A DNA stretch of 64,000 nucleotides, taken from the NCBI RefSeq assembly GCF_001624695.1, contig NZ_JSEP01000009.1, positions 62,001 to 126,000 of the forward strand, in the 5' to 3' direction. Below are positions 1 to 9,511 of this stretch, piece by piece. The position numbers were made by a program, and so were the translations under genes. The DNA comes from Labrenzia sp. OB1. Lineage in GTDB: Bacteria; Pseudomonadota; Alphaproteobacteria; Rhizobiales; Stappiaceae. The notes under the pieces are model-generated. The model worked only from the letters and a program-made list of their open reading frames with translations, ran no database searches and was not told where the DNA came from. How positions within the stretch are numbered: the first letter of the stretch is position 1; each line of letters opens with the position of its first letter.

Positions 1-2
1 AA

Positions 3-1145
3 GAAGCCCGCAAGCTGATCGACCGGATGGGTATCTGCGGGTTTGAGGCGCGGATCCAGGATCTCCTGGACTACACCCGGCGGCGCCTGGAACTGCGTAT
101 CGCCGAGCTGCGCACGAGTGCTCCCAGCACCTTCACCACCTATCTGGATGACGACGGCCTCCCAGGTGGAGATCGCGTACCGCTGAAGGTCACCGTCAGC
201 GTCGAGGACGGCAAGCTGATCCTGGATTTCGAGGGCAGCGGGCTGGAGGCACGGGGCGCGTTGAATATCGCCCAGAACGCTCTCAGGGCCACCGCATATT
301 ATTGCGTCAAGGCGCTGCTCGATCCGGAGCTGATGGCCAATTCAGGCATGATGGAGTCGATTGTCCTGCGAGCACCGGTGGGCACGATTGTCAATCCGCG
401 CGATCCGGCGCCGGTCGGGTCGAGAACGATTGCCTGTCAACGTCTCGCTGGCGCGATCTTTGGTGCTTTCCAGCCGCTGATCGATCCTGAAGGGCGCATG
501 GCATCCAGTTATGACGTGCTGCCGTCCTACGTCTTTTCGGGGCTCAATCCGCAGACTGGCAAATACTATATTTGCGGCGAGACGATTGGCGGCGGCGGCG
601 GGGCGCGTTGCGACAGCGACGGCATGGATGGCGTTCATGTTCACATCACCAACTCGCTCAACCTTCCGATTGAATCCATGGAAAACGAGTATCCGCTGAT
701 CTGCGAGGAATACGCGTTGCTGCAAAACTCCGGCGGTCTCGGCCGGTGGCGCGGCGGTATGGGTATCACCCGTACCATACGGGCGTTGCACGATAATACG
801 ACTGTCTCCGCCCGCTCCGACAGACACAATCACGGGGCGCCAGGCGCGGAAGGCGGTGAACCGGGGGGAATGGGCCGGTTGATCCGCAATCCGGGTGCCG
901 ACGGGGAGGAAATGCTGCCCTCGAAAGTCACACAGACGATTTTCCGGGCAGGCGACACGCTGCGCATTGAAATCCCGGGTGGTGGTGGTTTCGGTAGACC
1001 CACGAACCGGCCGGTCGGGATGATAGCAGCCGATCTGCGCGACGAAATCATATCCGAGGACCACGCTCGCAAAGGTTATGGCGACACTCTCGTCGACGCT
1101 GCGCTGGCGCTGCTGCACGGGGGGGAGAAACAGACCGCAGCCTGA
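3..1145 (+). CDS. hyuB: Hydantoinase B / 5-oxoprolinase-type subunit (5' end outside window)
   Basis: The reading frame is open from the window edge, so the gene starts upstream and only about 380 C-terminal residues are seen; family members usually have more than 500. The visible part carries family features: a TNSLN-P-E segment near position 650, glycine runs (GGGGGA near 590 and GGGGFG near 980), and a C-terminal R-D-EI-...-A-KGYG stretch. HyuB-type proteins work with HyuA in ATP-dependent opening of hydantoin or 5-oxoproline rings in the cytoplasm. The next genes encode a peptide/opine-type importer, which suggests uptake and breakdown of a small amide or cyclic dipeptide-like compound. 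The exact substrate cannot be read from sequence. Confidence 0.9.
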   Translation, partial: EARKLIDRMGICGFEARIQDLLDYTRRRLELRIAELRTSAPSTFTTYLDDDGLPGGDRVPLKVTVSVEDGKLILDFEGSGLEARGALNIAQNALRATAYYCVKALLDPELMANSGMMESIVLRAPVGTIVNPRDPAPVGSRTIACQRLAGAIFGAFQPLIDPEGRMASSYDVLPSYVFSGLNPQTGKYYICGETIGGGGGARCDSDGMDGVHVHITNSLNLPIESMENEYPLICEEYALLQNSGGLGRWRGGMGITRTIRALHDNTTVSARSDRHNHGAPGAEGGEPGGMGRLIRNPGADGEEMLPSKVTQTIFRAGDTLRIEIPGGGGFGRPTNRPVGMIAADLRDEIISEDHARKGYGDTLVDAALALLHGGEKQTAA

Positions 1146-1213
1146 CCGGAAAATAACAATAACAAGCATACCGGGAAATCCCGGTTACGAAAACAAAGCA
1201 AAAGGGGAACATA

Positions 1214-2752
1214 ATGAGTGAATTCATGAAAAACAGCTTCCTGCTCTCCCGGCGGGGTTTTGTCGCCGCATCGGGAGCTGCGCTAGGCACGCTCGCGCTG
1301 CCGCGCGTGGTGCGCGCCCAGGATCCGGACGTTTTGAGATACGCTCTCTCAGCCTATCCTCCCGGGTTGGACCCGTTCAAGCACGAAGGCGCGGCGGCAG
1401 TCACCGTCAAGCTGCAGGTGTTCCGTGGTCTTCTCGGGCTTGACGGCGATGGGAAAGTTGTCGGCGAACTGGCCGAGAAATGGGAGGAGTCTGGGACTGG
1501 ATATATCTTCCATATCCGCGAGAACGCGAAGTTCCAGAACGGCGAACCGGTCACGGCGGCAGATGTCATCTGGTCGCTCAAGCAGATCAGCCGGGAAGGA
1601 TCGACAGCTTATTTCGTCAAGGATCTCAAGGTGATTTCCAAGGTCGACGCTATTGACGAGAAGACGGTGGGGATCACCCTGAGCGATCCGACACCGGCGT
1701 TCGCCAAGTTGCTGGCGACCGCCTACGTCCCGATTCTCTCGGAGAAGGCAGGCATGGAAAAGCCTGTCGGTGCCGGTCCCTACAAGATCACCAGTATCGA
1801 GGAAGGCGTGTCCATCGATCTCGAGGCCTTCGAGGATTATTACAAAGATGGCTATCCGAAGATCAGGAAAATCAAGATGATCGCCTACAAGGACGAAAGT
1901 CTTCGGGTCGCCGCGCTGGAATCCGGCGATGTCGATATCATCGAATATGTTCCCTGGCAGAGCATGACCAAGATCGAGGAAAGTCCAAGCCTGGTCCTGA
2001 CGGAGACCACCGGGCCGAACATGATCATCAACTTCAATGTCGAACGGCCGCCGTTCAACGATGCCCGGGTCAGGCAAGCGGTTGCCTATGCCGTCAAACG
2101 TGAGGACATCGTTGCGGCCGCTTTCTACGGGCGCGGCAAACCTCTTTACGGTCTGCCATTGGACGAGAATTCCGAAGCCGCCAACGACAAGACCGAGCAG
2201 CTGTGGGGCTATGATCCGGAAAAAGCCAAGGCCCTGCTTGAAGAGGCGGGTGTGGTCGGACAGAAGGTCAAGCTTCTTTCGAGCTCCACCTACTCGATGC
2301 ACCAGGACACAGCCCTTATCGTGCAGCAATACCTGAACGCGGTGGGTCTCGAAGTCGAACTGGATCTGCCCGAATGGGGTGCCCGCGTCGAGCAGGGCAA
2401 CAAGGGCCAGTATCAGTTCGCAATCAACGGCAGCTCTACCGTGGTCAATGATCCGGATGGGCTGACGGCGATGATCGGAAGCGGCACGCCGACCTACAAG
2501 CGGTCGTTCGGCTACTCCAATTCGAAGATTGACCTCTTGCTGTCACAGGGACGGCGTGAGCTGGATCGGGAAAAGCGGATCGCGATCTACGATGAAGTCG
2601 CGGAACTGGTTCAGCAGGATGTTCCGCTGTGCTCGCTCACTCGGCGCACGCAGGGCTACGGCTTGCGCGATAATGTGCAGGATTTCCATGCTCTTGTCGG
2701 CAGCAGTAACTTGTATACCGGATTCGGGCTCGAAGAAGTTACGTTCGGCTGA
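1214..2752 (+). CDS. ABC transporter periplasmic substrate-binding protein, family 5
   Basis: This 512-residue protein is a family 5 (peptide/nickel/opine) solute-binding protein. The N-terminus has a twin-arginine-like signal (SRRGFVAASG) followed by an Ala-rich stretch ending in VRAQ, so export is probably by Tat. The family hallmark near residues 80-110 (FHIRENAKFQNGEPVTAADV) is clear. AGGGGAA lies about 8 bases upstream of the first ATG; a second ATG four codons later would also work. It sits between hyuB and two permease genes, so it should deliver the ligand to the importer encoded downstream. Ligand unknown. Confidence 0.94.
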   Translation: MSEFMKNSFLLSRRGFVAASGAALGTLALPRVVRAQDPDVLRYALSAYPPGLDPFKHEGAAAVTVKLQVFRGLLGLDGDGKVVGELAEKWEESGTGYIFHIRENAKFQNGEPVTAADVIWSLKQISREGSTAYFVKDLKVISKVDAIDEKTVGITLSDPTPAFAKLLATAYVPILSEKAGMEKPVGAGPYKITSIEEGVSIDLEAFEDYYKDGYPKIRKIKMIAYKDESLRVAALESGDVDIIEYVPWQSMTKIEESPSLVLTETTGPNMIINFNVERPPFNDARVRQAVAYAVKREDIVAAAFYGRGKPLYGLPLDENSEAANDKTEQLWGYDPEKAKALLEEAGVVGQKVKLLSSSTYSMHQDTALIVQQYLNAVGLEVELDLPEWGARVEQGNKGQYQFAINGSSTVVNDPDGLTAMIGSGTPTYKRSFGYSNSKIDLLLSQGRRELDREKRIAIYDEVAELVQQDVPLCSLTRRTQGYGLRDNVQDFHALVGSSNLYTGFGLEEVTFG

Positions 2753-2805
2753 TCTACTTGCCGGGCGCGAAACCGCGCCCGGCCCTTTCCTGGGCGAATT
2801 GAACA

Positions 2806-3756
2806 ATGCTTAGCTATGTCATCAAGCGGACCCTGACAGCGGTCATGCTCGCCGTCGCGGTCGCCTCGATCGTTTTCCTGGCGCTCTATCTCGTACCCGG
2901 CGATCCCGCCGAAGTGCTCCTGTCGAGTGGTGGGGTCGAACCGCCGGCGGAAGCCGTGCGCGCCTTGAGAGTCGATCTGGGACTGGATCGGCCGATCTTC
3001 TGGCAGTATCTGGTTTTTCTCGCAGACCTTATGCGGGGAGACCTCGGACAGTCCTTTAGCAACGGTAACCCGGTTTGGGACACCATCATGGTGCGGCTGC
3101 CGCGGACGCTGGAACTGATCTTCTGCGCCACGATCATCTCCTTGATTGTCGGCATTCCCTGCGGCCTGATCGCTGCGATCCGCCAGGGAGAAGCAACAGA
3201 CCGGGTTCTGTCCCTCCTGGCGAGCGTCGCCATGTCGCTGCCGATCTTCGTGGTCGGAACCGCGATGGTCTATGTCTTCGCGCAGAAATTCCACCTGGTC
3301 CCGGCAGGCGGTTATGTGGCCTTTTCCGAGGACCCGGGAAAGCATCTGCTCTTGTTGCTGATGCCATCGATTGCCATCGCAATCGGCTTTTCAGCGACTG
3401 TCTTTCGCATGTCGCGCGCAACGGTCGCAATGGTTCTGACCAAGGACTGGGTTCGCACCGCGCGCTCGAAGGGGATCAGCGAACGGCAGGTGATGACCTG
3501 GCACATTGTGCGTAATGCACTTGGTCCGGTGGTGACCGTCGTCGGTCTGCAGATGGGCAACCTCCTGGGTGGGTCGGTCCTTGTTGAATATGTCTTCAAC
3601 TGGCCCGGACTCAGCGGCTATCTCGTCACCGCCATCGAGCATCGCGACTATCCGAGTGTTCGCGGCATCGTGCTCGTGGTCGCGACTCTCTTCATCTTCA
3701 TCAATCTGGTTGTTGACATGATCTACATGATCCTGGATCCAAGGGTGCGTCACTGA
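2806..3756 (+). CDS. ABC transporter permease, DppB type
   Basis: This 316-residue inner-membrane permease has the DppB/OppB layout: an N-terminal membrane helix (about residues 8-30), the LVPGDPA segment, then five more hydrophobic stretches. The cytoplasmic EAA-like coupling loop lies near residues 218-242 (ARSKG-S..-V...H..RNAL-P). Its stop overlaps the next start (ATGA at 3756), so translation is probably coupled. It should pair with the permease domain of the following fusion protein to form the importer's membrane channel. Confidence 0.94.
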   Translation: MLSYVIKRTLTAVMLAVAVASIVFLALYLVPGDPAEVLLSSGGVEPPAEAVRALRVDLGLDRPIFWQYLVFLADLMRGDLGQSFSNGNPVWDTIMVRLPRTLELIFCATIISLIVGIPCGLIAAIRQGEATDRVLSLLASVAMSLPIFVVGTAMVYVFAQKFHLVPAGGYVAFSEDPGKHLLLLLMPSIAIAIGFSATVFRMSRATVAMVLTKDWVRTARSKGISERQVMTWHIVRNALGPVVTVVGLQMGNLLGGSVLVEYVFNWPGLSGYLVTAIEHRDYPSVRGIVLVVATLFIFINLVVDMIYMILDPRVRH

Positions 3757-6539
3757 TGACTGTGCTGGCAAATCTGATACGCAGGCCCGTTGGCTCGCTC
3801 GAATTGAACCTGTGGCTGCTCGGTACTCTGATTGGAGCGGCTGTTCTGGGCCCTTTGATCTGGCGCGTCGATCCGACCGCCATGGATATCGTCGGCCGCT
3901 TTTCCGGGCCCTCCGCCAGTCATCCACTCGGCCAGGACGCGTTCGGCCGCGACGAGCTGTCACGGCTGCTGTACGGCGCTCGCACCTCACTGAGCATTGC
4001 CTTTCTAACGGCTGTTTTCGCCGGCGTGATCGGAACGCTCGCGGGTGTTGTCGGCGGCTATTTCGGCAGATACTGGGAGTTCGTGACCCTGAGGGTCTCC
4101 GATGTGCTGCTGGCCTTCCCGCCGATCCTTATGGCGCTTTTGATTGTTGCGTTGTTCGGACCCAGCGCCACGACACTAATCGTCTGCCTCACGATCCTCT
4201 ATATGCCCAACTTCGCGCGAATTACCTATGGAGAGACCCTGTCCGTCAAACAGATGGAATATATCGAGGCGCAAAAATCCCTGGGTGCGAGGAGTCCACG
4301 TATTCTGCTGCGGACATTGCTGCCTAACATCATGGGTCCCATTCTCGTTCAGTTTTCCCTTACGGCGTCCCATGCGATCATCGTCGAGGCCGGGCTGAGC
4401 TTCCTCGGGCTTGGCATCGTGCCGCCGACCCCGTCCTGGGGGCTCATGATCCGGTCCGCGCGGGCGCAGCTTGAGATCAATCCTTTGGGTCTGCTCTGGC
4501 CGAGCCTCTGTCTGGTTCTGACTGTCTTCGTCGTTAACCGCTTGTGCGACGCTCTGCAGGCCCGGTTCGACCCGCGGACCGCAACATCGGTAAAAAAAGC
4601 TAAATGGGAGAGCCTGAAGGGGGCGGCTTCCGGGCGTTCCGGTGAACTGCCGGACATCAGGGAAGAGAGCGATGAGCGGGACGTGAAGGTGCTGGAGGTG
4701 AAAAACCTGCGCACGCAGTTTATGACGCCTGATGGACCGGTAACAGCCGTGGACGATGTCTCGTTCACTATTGAAGCGGGCAAGACTGTGGCGATCGTGG
4801 GAGAATCCGGTTCCGGCAAGAGCGTCACCTCGCTCTCTATCATGCGGTTGAACACGCCCGGGTCGAGCCGGACGGAAGGGTCGGTCAAACTCAACGGAAA
4901 AGAGTTGATGACCCTGTCGGATGATGAGTTCCGTGCCATCCGCGGCAATGAGATCGCGATGATCTTTCAGGAACCGATGACCGCTCTCAATCCGGTGTTG
5001 ACGGTGGGGTATCAGATTTCCGAAGCCCTGATCGCCCATCGCGGCCTGTCGCGCGTCGAGGCAAAAGCGGAGGCCGTCCGACTGCTGGAGCGTGTTCACA
5101 TTCCCTCGGCGGAATCGCGACTCAATCAGTATCCGCATAATTTCTCGGGCGGTATGCGCCAGCGTGTCATGATCGCCATGGCGCTTGCCTGCAAGCCTAA
5201 ACTGCTGATCGCGGACGAGCCTACCACTGCTCTCGACGTGACAATCCAGGCGCAGATCCTCGAACTCATCAAGGAACTTCAGGAGGAAGAGGGCATGTCC
5301 GTCCTCTTCATCACTCATGACATGGGCGTCGTTGCCGAGATCGCCGACAAGACCGTCGTCATGTATGATGGCAAGGTCGTGGAGACCGGCGATACGGTAG
5401 ATATTTTCGCCCGGCCGAAACACCCCTACACAAGGGCTTTGCTGTCCGCTGTGCCGAAGCTCGGGTCGATGAAGGGCAGCAGGAACCCGATGCGGTTTCC
5501 GGTGGTCGACCGGACCACGGGCGAATCCGACGTTCCGGAAATGGTGCCGGACACAGTCAAGCATTCCGAGCCTCCTGTTCTTCTGGTGGCGGATCTCGTC
5601 AAGCGCTTTGAAATCCGGTCGGGCCTGCTGTCACCTGTCACGGGACGGGTGCATGCGGCCGAGAAGCTTTCCTTCAACGTGAAAGCCGGCGAAACGCTCT
5701 CGATTGTTGGCGAGTCCGGCTGCGGCAAGTCGACAACCGGGCGTGCGGTGACACGGCTGACGGAAGCCGATTCAGGCTCCGTGCGGCTGGATGGCGTCGA
5801 TGTGCTCAAGCTTTCCCAGCGCGAACTCCGCGAGCAGCGCAGGCATATGCAGATGATCTTCCAGGATCCCTTCGCGAGCCTCACCCCGACCCAGAAGGTC
5901 GGCGCGGCGATCGCCGAGCCGCAGATCATCAACAACCTGGCCACAAAAAGAGAAGCCGGCGACAAGGTAGCCGAACTGCTGGTGCGCGTGGGCCTGAAAC
6001 CGGAGATGGCCAACCGCTACCCGCACGAATTCTCGGGAGGCCAGCGGCAACGCATCTGCATCGCGCGGGCGCTTTCGCTCGAGCCAAGACTGATTGTCGC
6101 GGATGAAGCCGTCTCGGCCCTCGACGTCTCCGTGAAGGCTCAGGTGGTCAATCTGATGCTGGATCTGCAGGCCAGCATGGGCCTTGCCTATCTCTTCATT
6201 TCGCACGACATGGCCGTCGTCGAACGGGTCAGTCACCGTGTAGCGGTGATGTATCTCGGCGAGATCGTCGAGATAGGGCCCCGAGATGCGATTTTCCAGA
6301 ACCCGCAGCATCCCTATACGCGCAAGTTGCTGTCGGCTGTACCGATAGCGGACCCCTCGCGCAGCCGGCAAAGGCACAAGGTCTCATATGACGAGATCAA
6401 GAGCCCGGTTCGCTCCCCTGACTATGTGACACCGGAGCGTCTCTATCGCGAGGTTTCTGCGGGCCACACGGTCATGGTCGCGGATGAGGAATGGCCAGAA
6501 CCGGTAACCAGGCCGGAGCCCTCCAGGGTCATGGCCTGA
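3756..6539 (+). CDS. Fused ABC permease (DppC) - ATPase (DppD) - ATPase (DppF)
   Basis: This single 927-residue frame joins three subunits that are normally separate. Residues 1 to about 275 are a DppC-type permease with an EAA loop near 170-195. A charged linker follows to about residue 308. ATPase 1 has Walker A GESGSGKS near 349, signature FSGGMRQR near 463 and Walker [13 protein letters not shown] near 484. ATPase 2 has Walker A GESGCGKS near 652, signature FSGGQRQR near 759 and Walker [13 protein letters not shown]. Both ATPases have the C-terminal oligopeptide-transporter tail (HPYTR-LLSAVP). Fused ATPase pairs are common in GsiA-like proteins; a permease fused in front is much less usual. 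Every expected motif is present and no frameshift is visible. Confidence 0.95.
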   Translation: MTVLANLIRRPVGSLELNLWLLGTLIGAAVLGPLIWRVDPTAMDIVGRFSGPSASHPLGQDAFGRDELSRLLYGARTSLSIAFLTAVFAGVIGTLAGVVGGYFGRYWEFVTLRVSDVLLAFPPILMALLIVALFGPSATTLIVCLTILYMPNFARITYGETLSVKQMEYIEAQKSLGARSPRILLRTLLPNIMGPILVQFSLTASHAIIVEAGLSFLGLGIVPPTPSWGLMIRSARAQLEINPLGLLWPSLCLVLTVFVVNRLCDALQARFDPRTATSVKKAKWESLKGAASGRSGELPDIREESDERDVKVLEVKNLRTQFMTPDGPVTAVDDVSFTIEAGKTVAIVGESGSGKSVTSLSIMRLNTPGSSRTEGSVKLNGKELMTLSDDEFRAIRGNEIAMIFQEPMTALNPVLTVGYQISEALIAHRGLSRVEAKAEAVRLLERVHIPSAESRLNQYPHNFSGGMRQRVMIAMALACKPKLLIADEPTTALDVTIQAQILELIKELQEEEGMSVLFITHDMGVVAEIADKTVVMYDGKVVETGDTVDIFARPKHPYTRALLSAVPKLGSMKGSRNPMRFPVVDRTTGESDVPEMVPDTVKHSEPPVLLVADLVKRFEIRSGLLSPVTGRVHAAEKLSFNVKAGETLSIVGESGCGKSTTGRAVTRLTEADSGSVRLDGVDVLKLSQRELREQRRHMQMIFQDPFASLTPTQKVGAAIAEPQIINNLATKREAGDKVAELLVRVGLKPEMANRYPHEFSGGQRQRICIARALSLEPRLIVADEAVSALDVSVKAQVVNLMLDLQASMGLAYLFISHDMAVVERVSHRVAVMYLGEIVEIGPRDAIFQNPQHPYTRKLLSAVPIADPSRSRQRHKVSYDEIKSPVRSPDYVTPERLYREVSAGHTVMVADEEWPEPVTRPEPSRVMA

Positions 6540-6672
6540 TGGCGCTGGACACTTTGCCGCTGCTGATACCCTGCAAGCCGCGCAAGCGTGGTTTGCGACC
6601 ATGTCTGATTGGCCAAGACAATCCACTTTCTTGGTCAGTCCACTATTTCACTATAAACGAGGCGAGGCAGTG

Positions 6673-7032
6673 CTAACGTGGAAAAGGCTCACAAGCTATC
6701 CCATCGCGATCGGCGTCAAGCTTTGACCAATACCCAGGTTCGCCGCGATTAGCCGGGGCTAAGCCAACGGCGCGGGCGGTATCGCAGTTAGCGAAGGAAA
6801 CAATGTGGCGCAAGGTGACATTGCGTGGCCAGGGGCTAAATATTGGCAATGCAAAATAAACGGCAGCGACGAGCGCGACGGCTACAGCGAGAAGCTTGAT
6901 CCAGCCGTGCCGCGCAGGCGAAGCGCTTGAGCGAAAGCTCTTGTTTGATACTGCTTTAAAGCGGTCTTTTAGGCGCCGTGCGTTTCGGTCCGGATGATCA
7001 CGATCGCGATTTGGTGGTTTTCGCAAGGGCAT
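6673..7032 (-). CDS. Excalibur calcium-binding domain protein with one membrane helix
   Basis: This 119-residue protein has a basic N-terminus, one hydrophobic segment (about residues 46-67), and a C-terminal excalibur domain. The domain includes NCDTARA..GLAP, GEPGY and the loop DADRDGIACE. In the family the acidic loop binds calcium and two cysteines form a disulfide; both cysteines are visible. The membrane anchor suggests the domain sits in the periplasm. It converges on the ABC operon and lies just beyond the end of the Mu-like repressor gene, so whether it belongs to the host or the mobile element is unresolved. Confidence 0.75.
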   Translation of the reverse strand: MPLRKPPNRDRDHPDRNARRLKDRFKAVSNKSFRSSASPARHGWIKLLAVAVALVAAVYFALPIFSPWPRNVTLRHIVSFANCDTARAVGLAPANRGEPGYWSKLDADRDGIACEPFPR

Positions 7033-7081
7033 GGTCAGTTCGTTTTCAACGTTCGAGGACGGCGCTTGGTCTAAATAGCCA

Positions 7082-7609
7082 TCAAGCCTGTTGTTGCCCG
7101 GTTTCTGGTGCGACGGCGGTTGCCTTGAGGGATCTTCGGAGGCGAGCTTCGAGCCAGGGAATTAGGCTAAGCAATTCTTCAGTGTCCGACGGGTTTTCTG
7201 CGCGCTTAATCAGGGCATTGTAGGCACTGGCCTGTTCGTCCAAGAGAACGTCAGCCGGGAGCTTCACGCTTTCGTCCTTGTAGACTTTGATGACCAGAAG
7301 GCCGACCTGGCTGAAAACGGTTTGATCGATTGTTCGAAGGTTTGAGCTGGCCGGGAGTTTCATCGCGTCGGCGAACATTTCTCCTTCGCCTGTTATAAGC
7401 CAAGAAATACTCGCGCCGAAGACTGAATTGTATGCCTTCAGTACAGATGCTGATGGCTCTCTTTCTCCTCGCTCGTATCGAGCAAGGCTATTGGCGCTCA
7501 AACCCAATTTTTTTGCGAATACGTCACGCTCAAGATCGCCGACTGAACGTCGCACATCGCGCAATCGCATAGCTAGCGGCGTCTGTGGCTCGCTCTCAGG
7601 TCTGGCCAA
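7082..7609 (-). CDS. Mu-like phage repressor, XRE-type HTH
   Basis: This protein of up to 175 residues has an XRE helix-turn-helix near residues 15-70 (FAKKLGLSANSLARYERGEREPS) followed by a segment ending in SWLITGEGEM. That pattern is common in temperate and Mu-like phage repressors. It is read leftward, away from ner and the early operon, as the c repressor gene is in phage Mu. The longest frame starts with TTG at 7609; an internal ATG at 7570 would give 162 residues. It should bind the operators in the 7610-7765 gap and keep the early operon silent. Confidence 0.85.
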   Translation of the reverse strand: MARPESEPQTPLAMRLRDVRRSVGDLERDVFAKKLGLSANSLARYERGEREPSASVLKAYNSVFGASISWLITGEGEMFADAMKLPASSNLRTIDQTVFSQVGLLVIKVYKDESVKLPADVLLDEQASAYNALIKRAENPSDTEELLSLIPWLEARLRRSLKATAVAPETGQQQA

Positions 7610-7623
7610 TACATCACCAATAA

Positions 7624-7662
7624 ATACCCAAATGGATGTTTACAAAAAATCCAAACGGGTAT
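7624..7662. promoter_or_regulatory. Candidate repressor operator: imperfect inverted repeat
   Basis: Arms ATACCCAAATGGAT and ATCCAAACGGGTAT match as an inverted repeat at 11 of 14 positions, with an 11-base A/T-rich spacer. The site lies just upstream of the repressor start, in the gap between two divergent regulators, where a Mu-like operator is expected. Binding is inferred. Confidence 0.5.
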
Positions 7663-7716
7663 AAACCTATCTTGTCGGCTCGAACCTTCGCGCCGAGTTG
7701 TCACAACAAAACCTAA

Positions 7717-7746
7717 GAAAACGGCTTGCTGCAACAAACCGTTTTC
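7717..7746. promoter_or_regulatory. Inverted repeat in the ner leader, possible Ner operator
   Basis: Perfect 8-base arms GAAAACGG and CCGTTTTC enclose a 14-base centre that itself contains TTGCTGCAA. It ends 19 bases before the ner start codon, so it could be an autoregulatory operator or an RNA hairpin in the leader. No T-run follows, so it is not a standard terminator. Confidence 0.45.
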
Positions 7747-7765
7747 CACTTCAGAGAGGCCCCTC

Positions 7766-8077
7766 ATGCCAAAGCCGATCGAGCTTCCCCCGAACGGATG
7801 GGACAAGGACTACATCATAGGCGAGCTTCACCGTCAGGGCATGACCCTGAGAAGGCTCGCTGAAATCCAGGGCATGCACCCCAACAGCTTTTCCCATGTC
7901 TGGACCCGTCCGGTGCGCAAGGCTGAAGCTGCGATTGCAGAGTTTCTGGAAACGCCGCCGCAGGATCTGTGGCCCGACCGGTATCCCATCAGGACCGCTC
8001 GAATCCTTTCTAGCAAATACGAGAAGCTGAACGCCAGCCAGAAACGCAGGGCCGCTCCGGACAGGAAGGCCGCGTGA
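7766..8077 (+). CDS. ner: Ner-like DNA-binding regulator
   Basis: This 103-residue protein fits the Mu Ner / Nlp family: W-KDYIIGELHRQGMTLRRLAE near residues 11-33, then a second helix (NSFSHVWTRPVRKAEAAIAEFL) and the P-DLWPDRY-I segment typical of Ner. In Mu, Ner binds the early control region and turns down both the early and repressor promoters. AGAGAGG lies just upstream of the ATG. It is the first gene of the rightward early operon and faces the repressor gene. Confidence 0.9.
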   Translation: MPKPIELPPNGWDKDYIIGELHRQGMTLRRLAEIQGMHPNSFSHVWTRPVRKAEAAIAEFLETPPQDLWPDRYPIRTARILSSKYEKLNASQKRRAAPDRKAA

Positions 8078-8211
8078 CACTGCGGCCTGGGTCCGGACAT
8101 TCCGGCCCCGCCGTCACGGATTTTCTTCCTCCCCACCTTGCCGGGCGGTCCAAGTGACCGCAGAGCCGCAGCCGCCCGGTCTCTTTTTTTCGAAAAAATC
8201 TGAGGTCTGAC

Positions 8212-9054
8212 TTGAGCGCGTATTCCTCCATCAAGGTTTCCCTGATCGATATTCCTGACGGACGGCTTCGGGGCGTGGATCCGGATTGGGCCGAGTGCCT
8301 GTCGGCCATGTTCCGGGAGACCGGCCAGAAAACTCCCATCGACGTCGTTGCGAATGGCAAACGTTTTTCGCTTGTTGCCGGTGCCCACCGCCTGGAAGCA
8401 GCAAAGCGCGCCAAGTGGCGTGAGATTGAAGCTCGTATTCTGGAACCATCGGCCGAACACGCTGCCGACGAGCTGCGCCTTCACGAGATCCTGGAGAACC
8501 TCGGCCGCAAGGATCTCAATGCCCTGGAGCGCTGCGAGGCACTGAGCGAACTGAAGCGGGTCTATGAGGCGTTGCATCCGCAAACAAAGCGCGGCGGCGA
8601 TCGCAAGAGCCAAGCCGCTAGAAACAAAAAAGAAAATCAAACGGAAATTGTTTCCTTTTGTTTTTCCGCTGCCGAGACCACGGGATTAACAGACCGTGCA
8701 ATCCGCATGGCTATCGCTATCTTCAACGGCCTTTCCCCGGAAACCCGCGAGCGCCTGAAAGGCAGTGTCTTCGCCGAAAAACAATCCGACCTGAAAGCTC
8801 TCGCGGACCTCGACGCCGAAGTCCAGGCGAAGGTCCTGGACCTCATCCTGGGCGAGCTCCCCAAAGCCAGGACCATCGCAGACGCCTTGCTGATACTCGA
8901 CGGCCGCGACCCGGAAACCGCCACCGACCGGGTGTTGCGGTCCGCCTGCGACAATCTCAGCAAGCTGCCCAGAGCCGGCCGCATGGTCGTCTTCAAGCTC
9001 CACCGCAAGGAGATCGTCGAGCTGGTCAGGCGGGAGGGCTGGCTCGATGAGTAG
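8212..9054 (+). CDS. ParB/Srx-like domain protein of the Mu-like early region
   Basis: This 280-residue protein starts with TTG and has a ParB N-terminal fold. It includes GQKTPIDVV near residue 40, the nucleotide-binding box LVAGAHRLEAAK near 55-66, and HEILENLGRKDLNALERCEAL near 90-110. ParB-like genes are found between ner and transposase A in several alphaproteobacterial Mu-like phages, but the role is unknown; DNA binding or nuclease activity is possible. A Lys/Asn-rich AT-rich insert lies near residues 128-145. A close paralogue, identical at most positions by eye, occurs alone at 30950. Its last codons overlap the next gene. Confidence 0.88.
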   Translation: MSAYSSIKVSLIDIPDGRLRGVDPDWAECLSAMFRETGQKTPIDVVANGKRFSLVAGAHRLEAAKRAKWREIEARILEPSAEHAADELRLHEILENLGRKDLNALERCEALSELKRVYEALHPQTKRGGDRKSQAARNKKENQTEIVSFCFSAAETTGLTDRAIRMAIAIFNGLSPETRERLKGSVFAEKQSDLKALADLDAEVQAKVLDLILGELPKARTIADALLILDGRDPETATDRVLRSACDNLSKLPRAGRMVVFKLHRKEIVELVRREGWLDE

Positions 9055-9511
9055 AAAGACCCCGCGCGACGACTTCACCATCGACATGTTCAACGGCTGG
9101 AAGCCACCGAAAGTGTCGGTTGGATTTGAACCTGGAACAATCTCCGGCAACCGGCTGTCCTCGCGGATCAGCCGCGCCATCGCCAAAGCTCTCAAGGAGT
9201 GCGGCAAGGACCGGATCACCGTCGCCGGGCTGATGAGCGCGCGGCTCGGGCATAAAGTCACCAAGGACATGCTGGAGGCCTATGCCTCGGAAGCGAAAAC
9301 CGGAAACAACATCACGGTGGAACGCTTTCTGGCGCTGATCCACGCCACCGGCAAGACGGAACTCCTGGGCTTTATCGCTGAGGACTTCGACATGGCGGTG
9401 GTGCCGCGCAAATACGAAAACGTCATCGAGCTGGCCTTGATCGAAGACCACGAGCGCATGGTCGCGACCCGCAAGAAAACACTCCAGATGCAGATCCGGA
9501 GTGCCAAATGA
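9047..9511 (+). CDS. Mu-like early protein of unknown function
   Basis: This 154-residue protein overlaps the ParB-like gene by 8 bases and the transposase gene by 4 (ATGA), so it is part of a coupled early operon. It is mostly helical with no membrane segment. Residues about 50-75 (ITVAGLMSARLGHKVTKDMLEAYASEA) could form a helix-turn-helix. I recognise the position, just before transposase A in Mu-like phages, but not a function. Confidence 0.75.
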   Translation: MSRKTPRDDFTIDMFNGWKPPKVSVGFEPGTISGNRLSSRISRAIAKALKECGKDRITVAGLMSARLGHKVTKDMLEAYASEAKTGNNITVERFLALIHATGKTELLGFIAEDFDMAVVPRKYENVIELALIEDHERMVATRKKTLQMQIRSAK

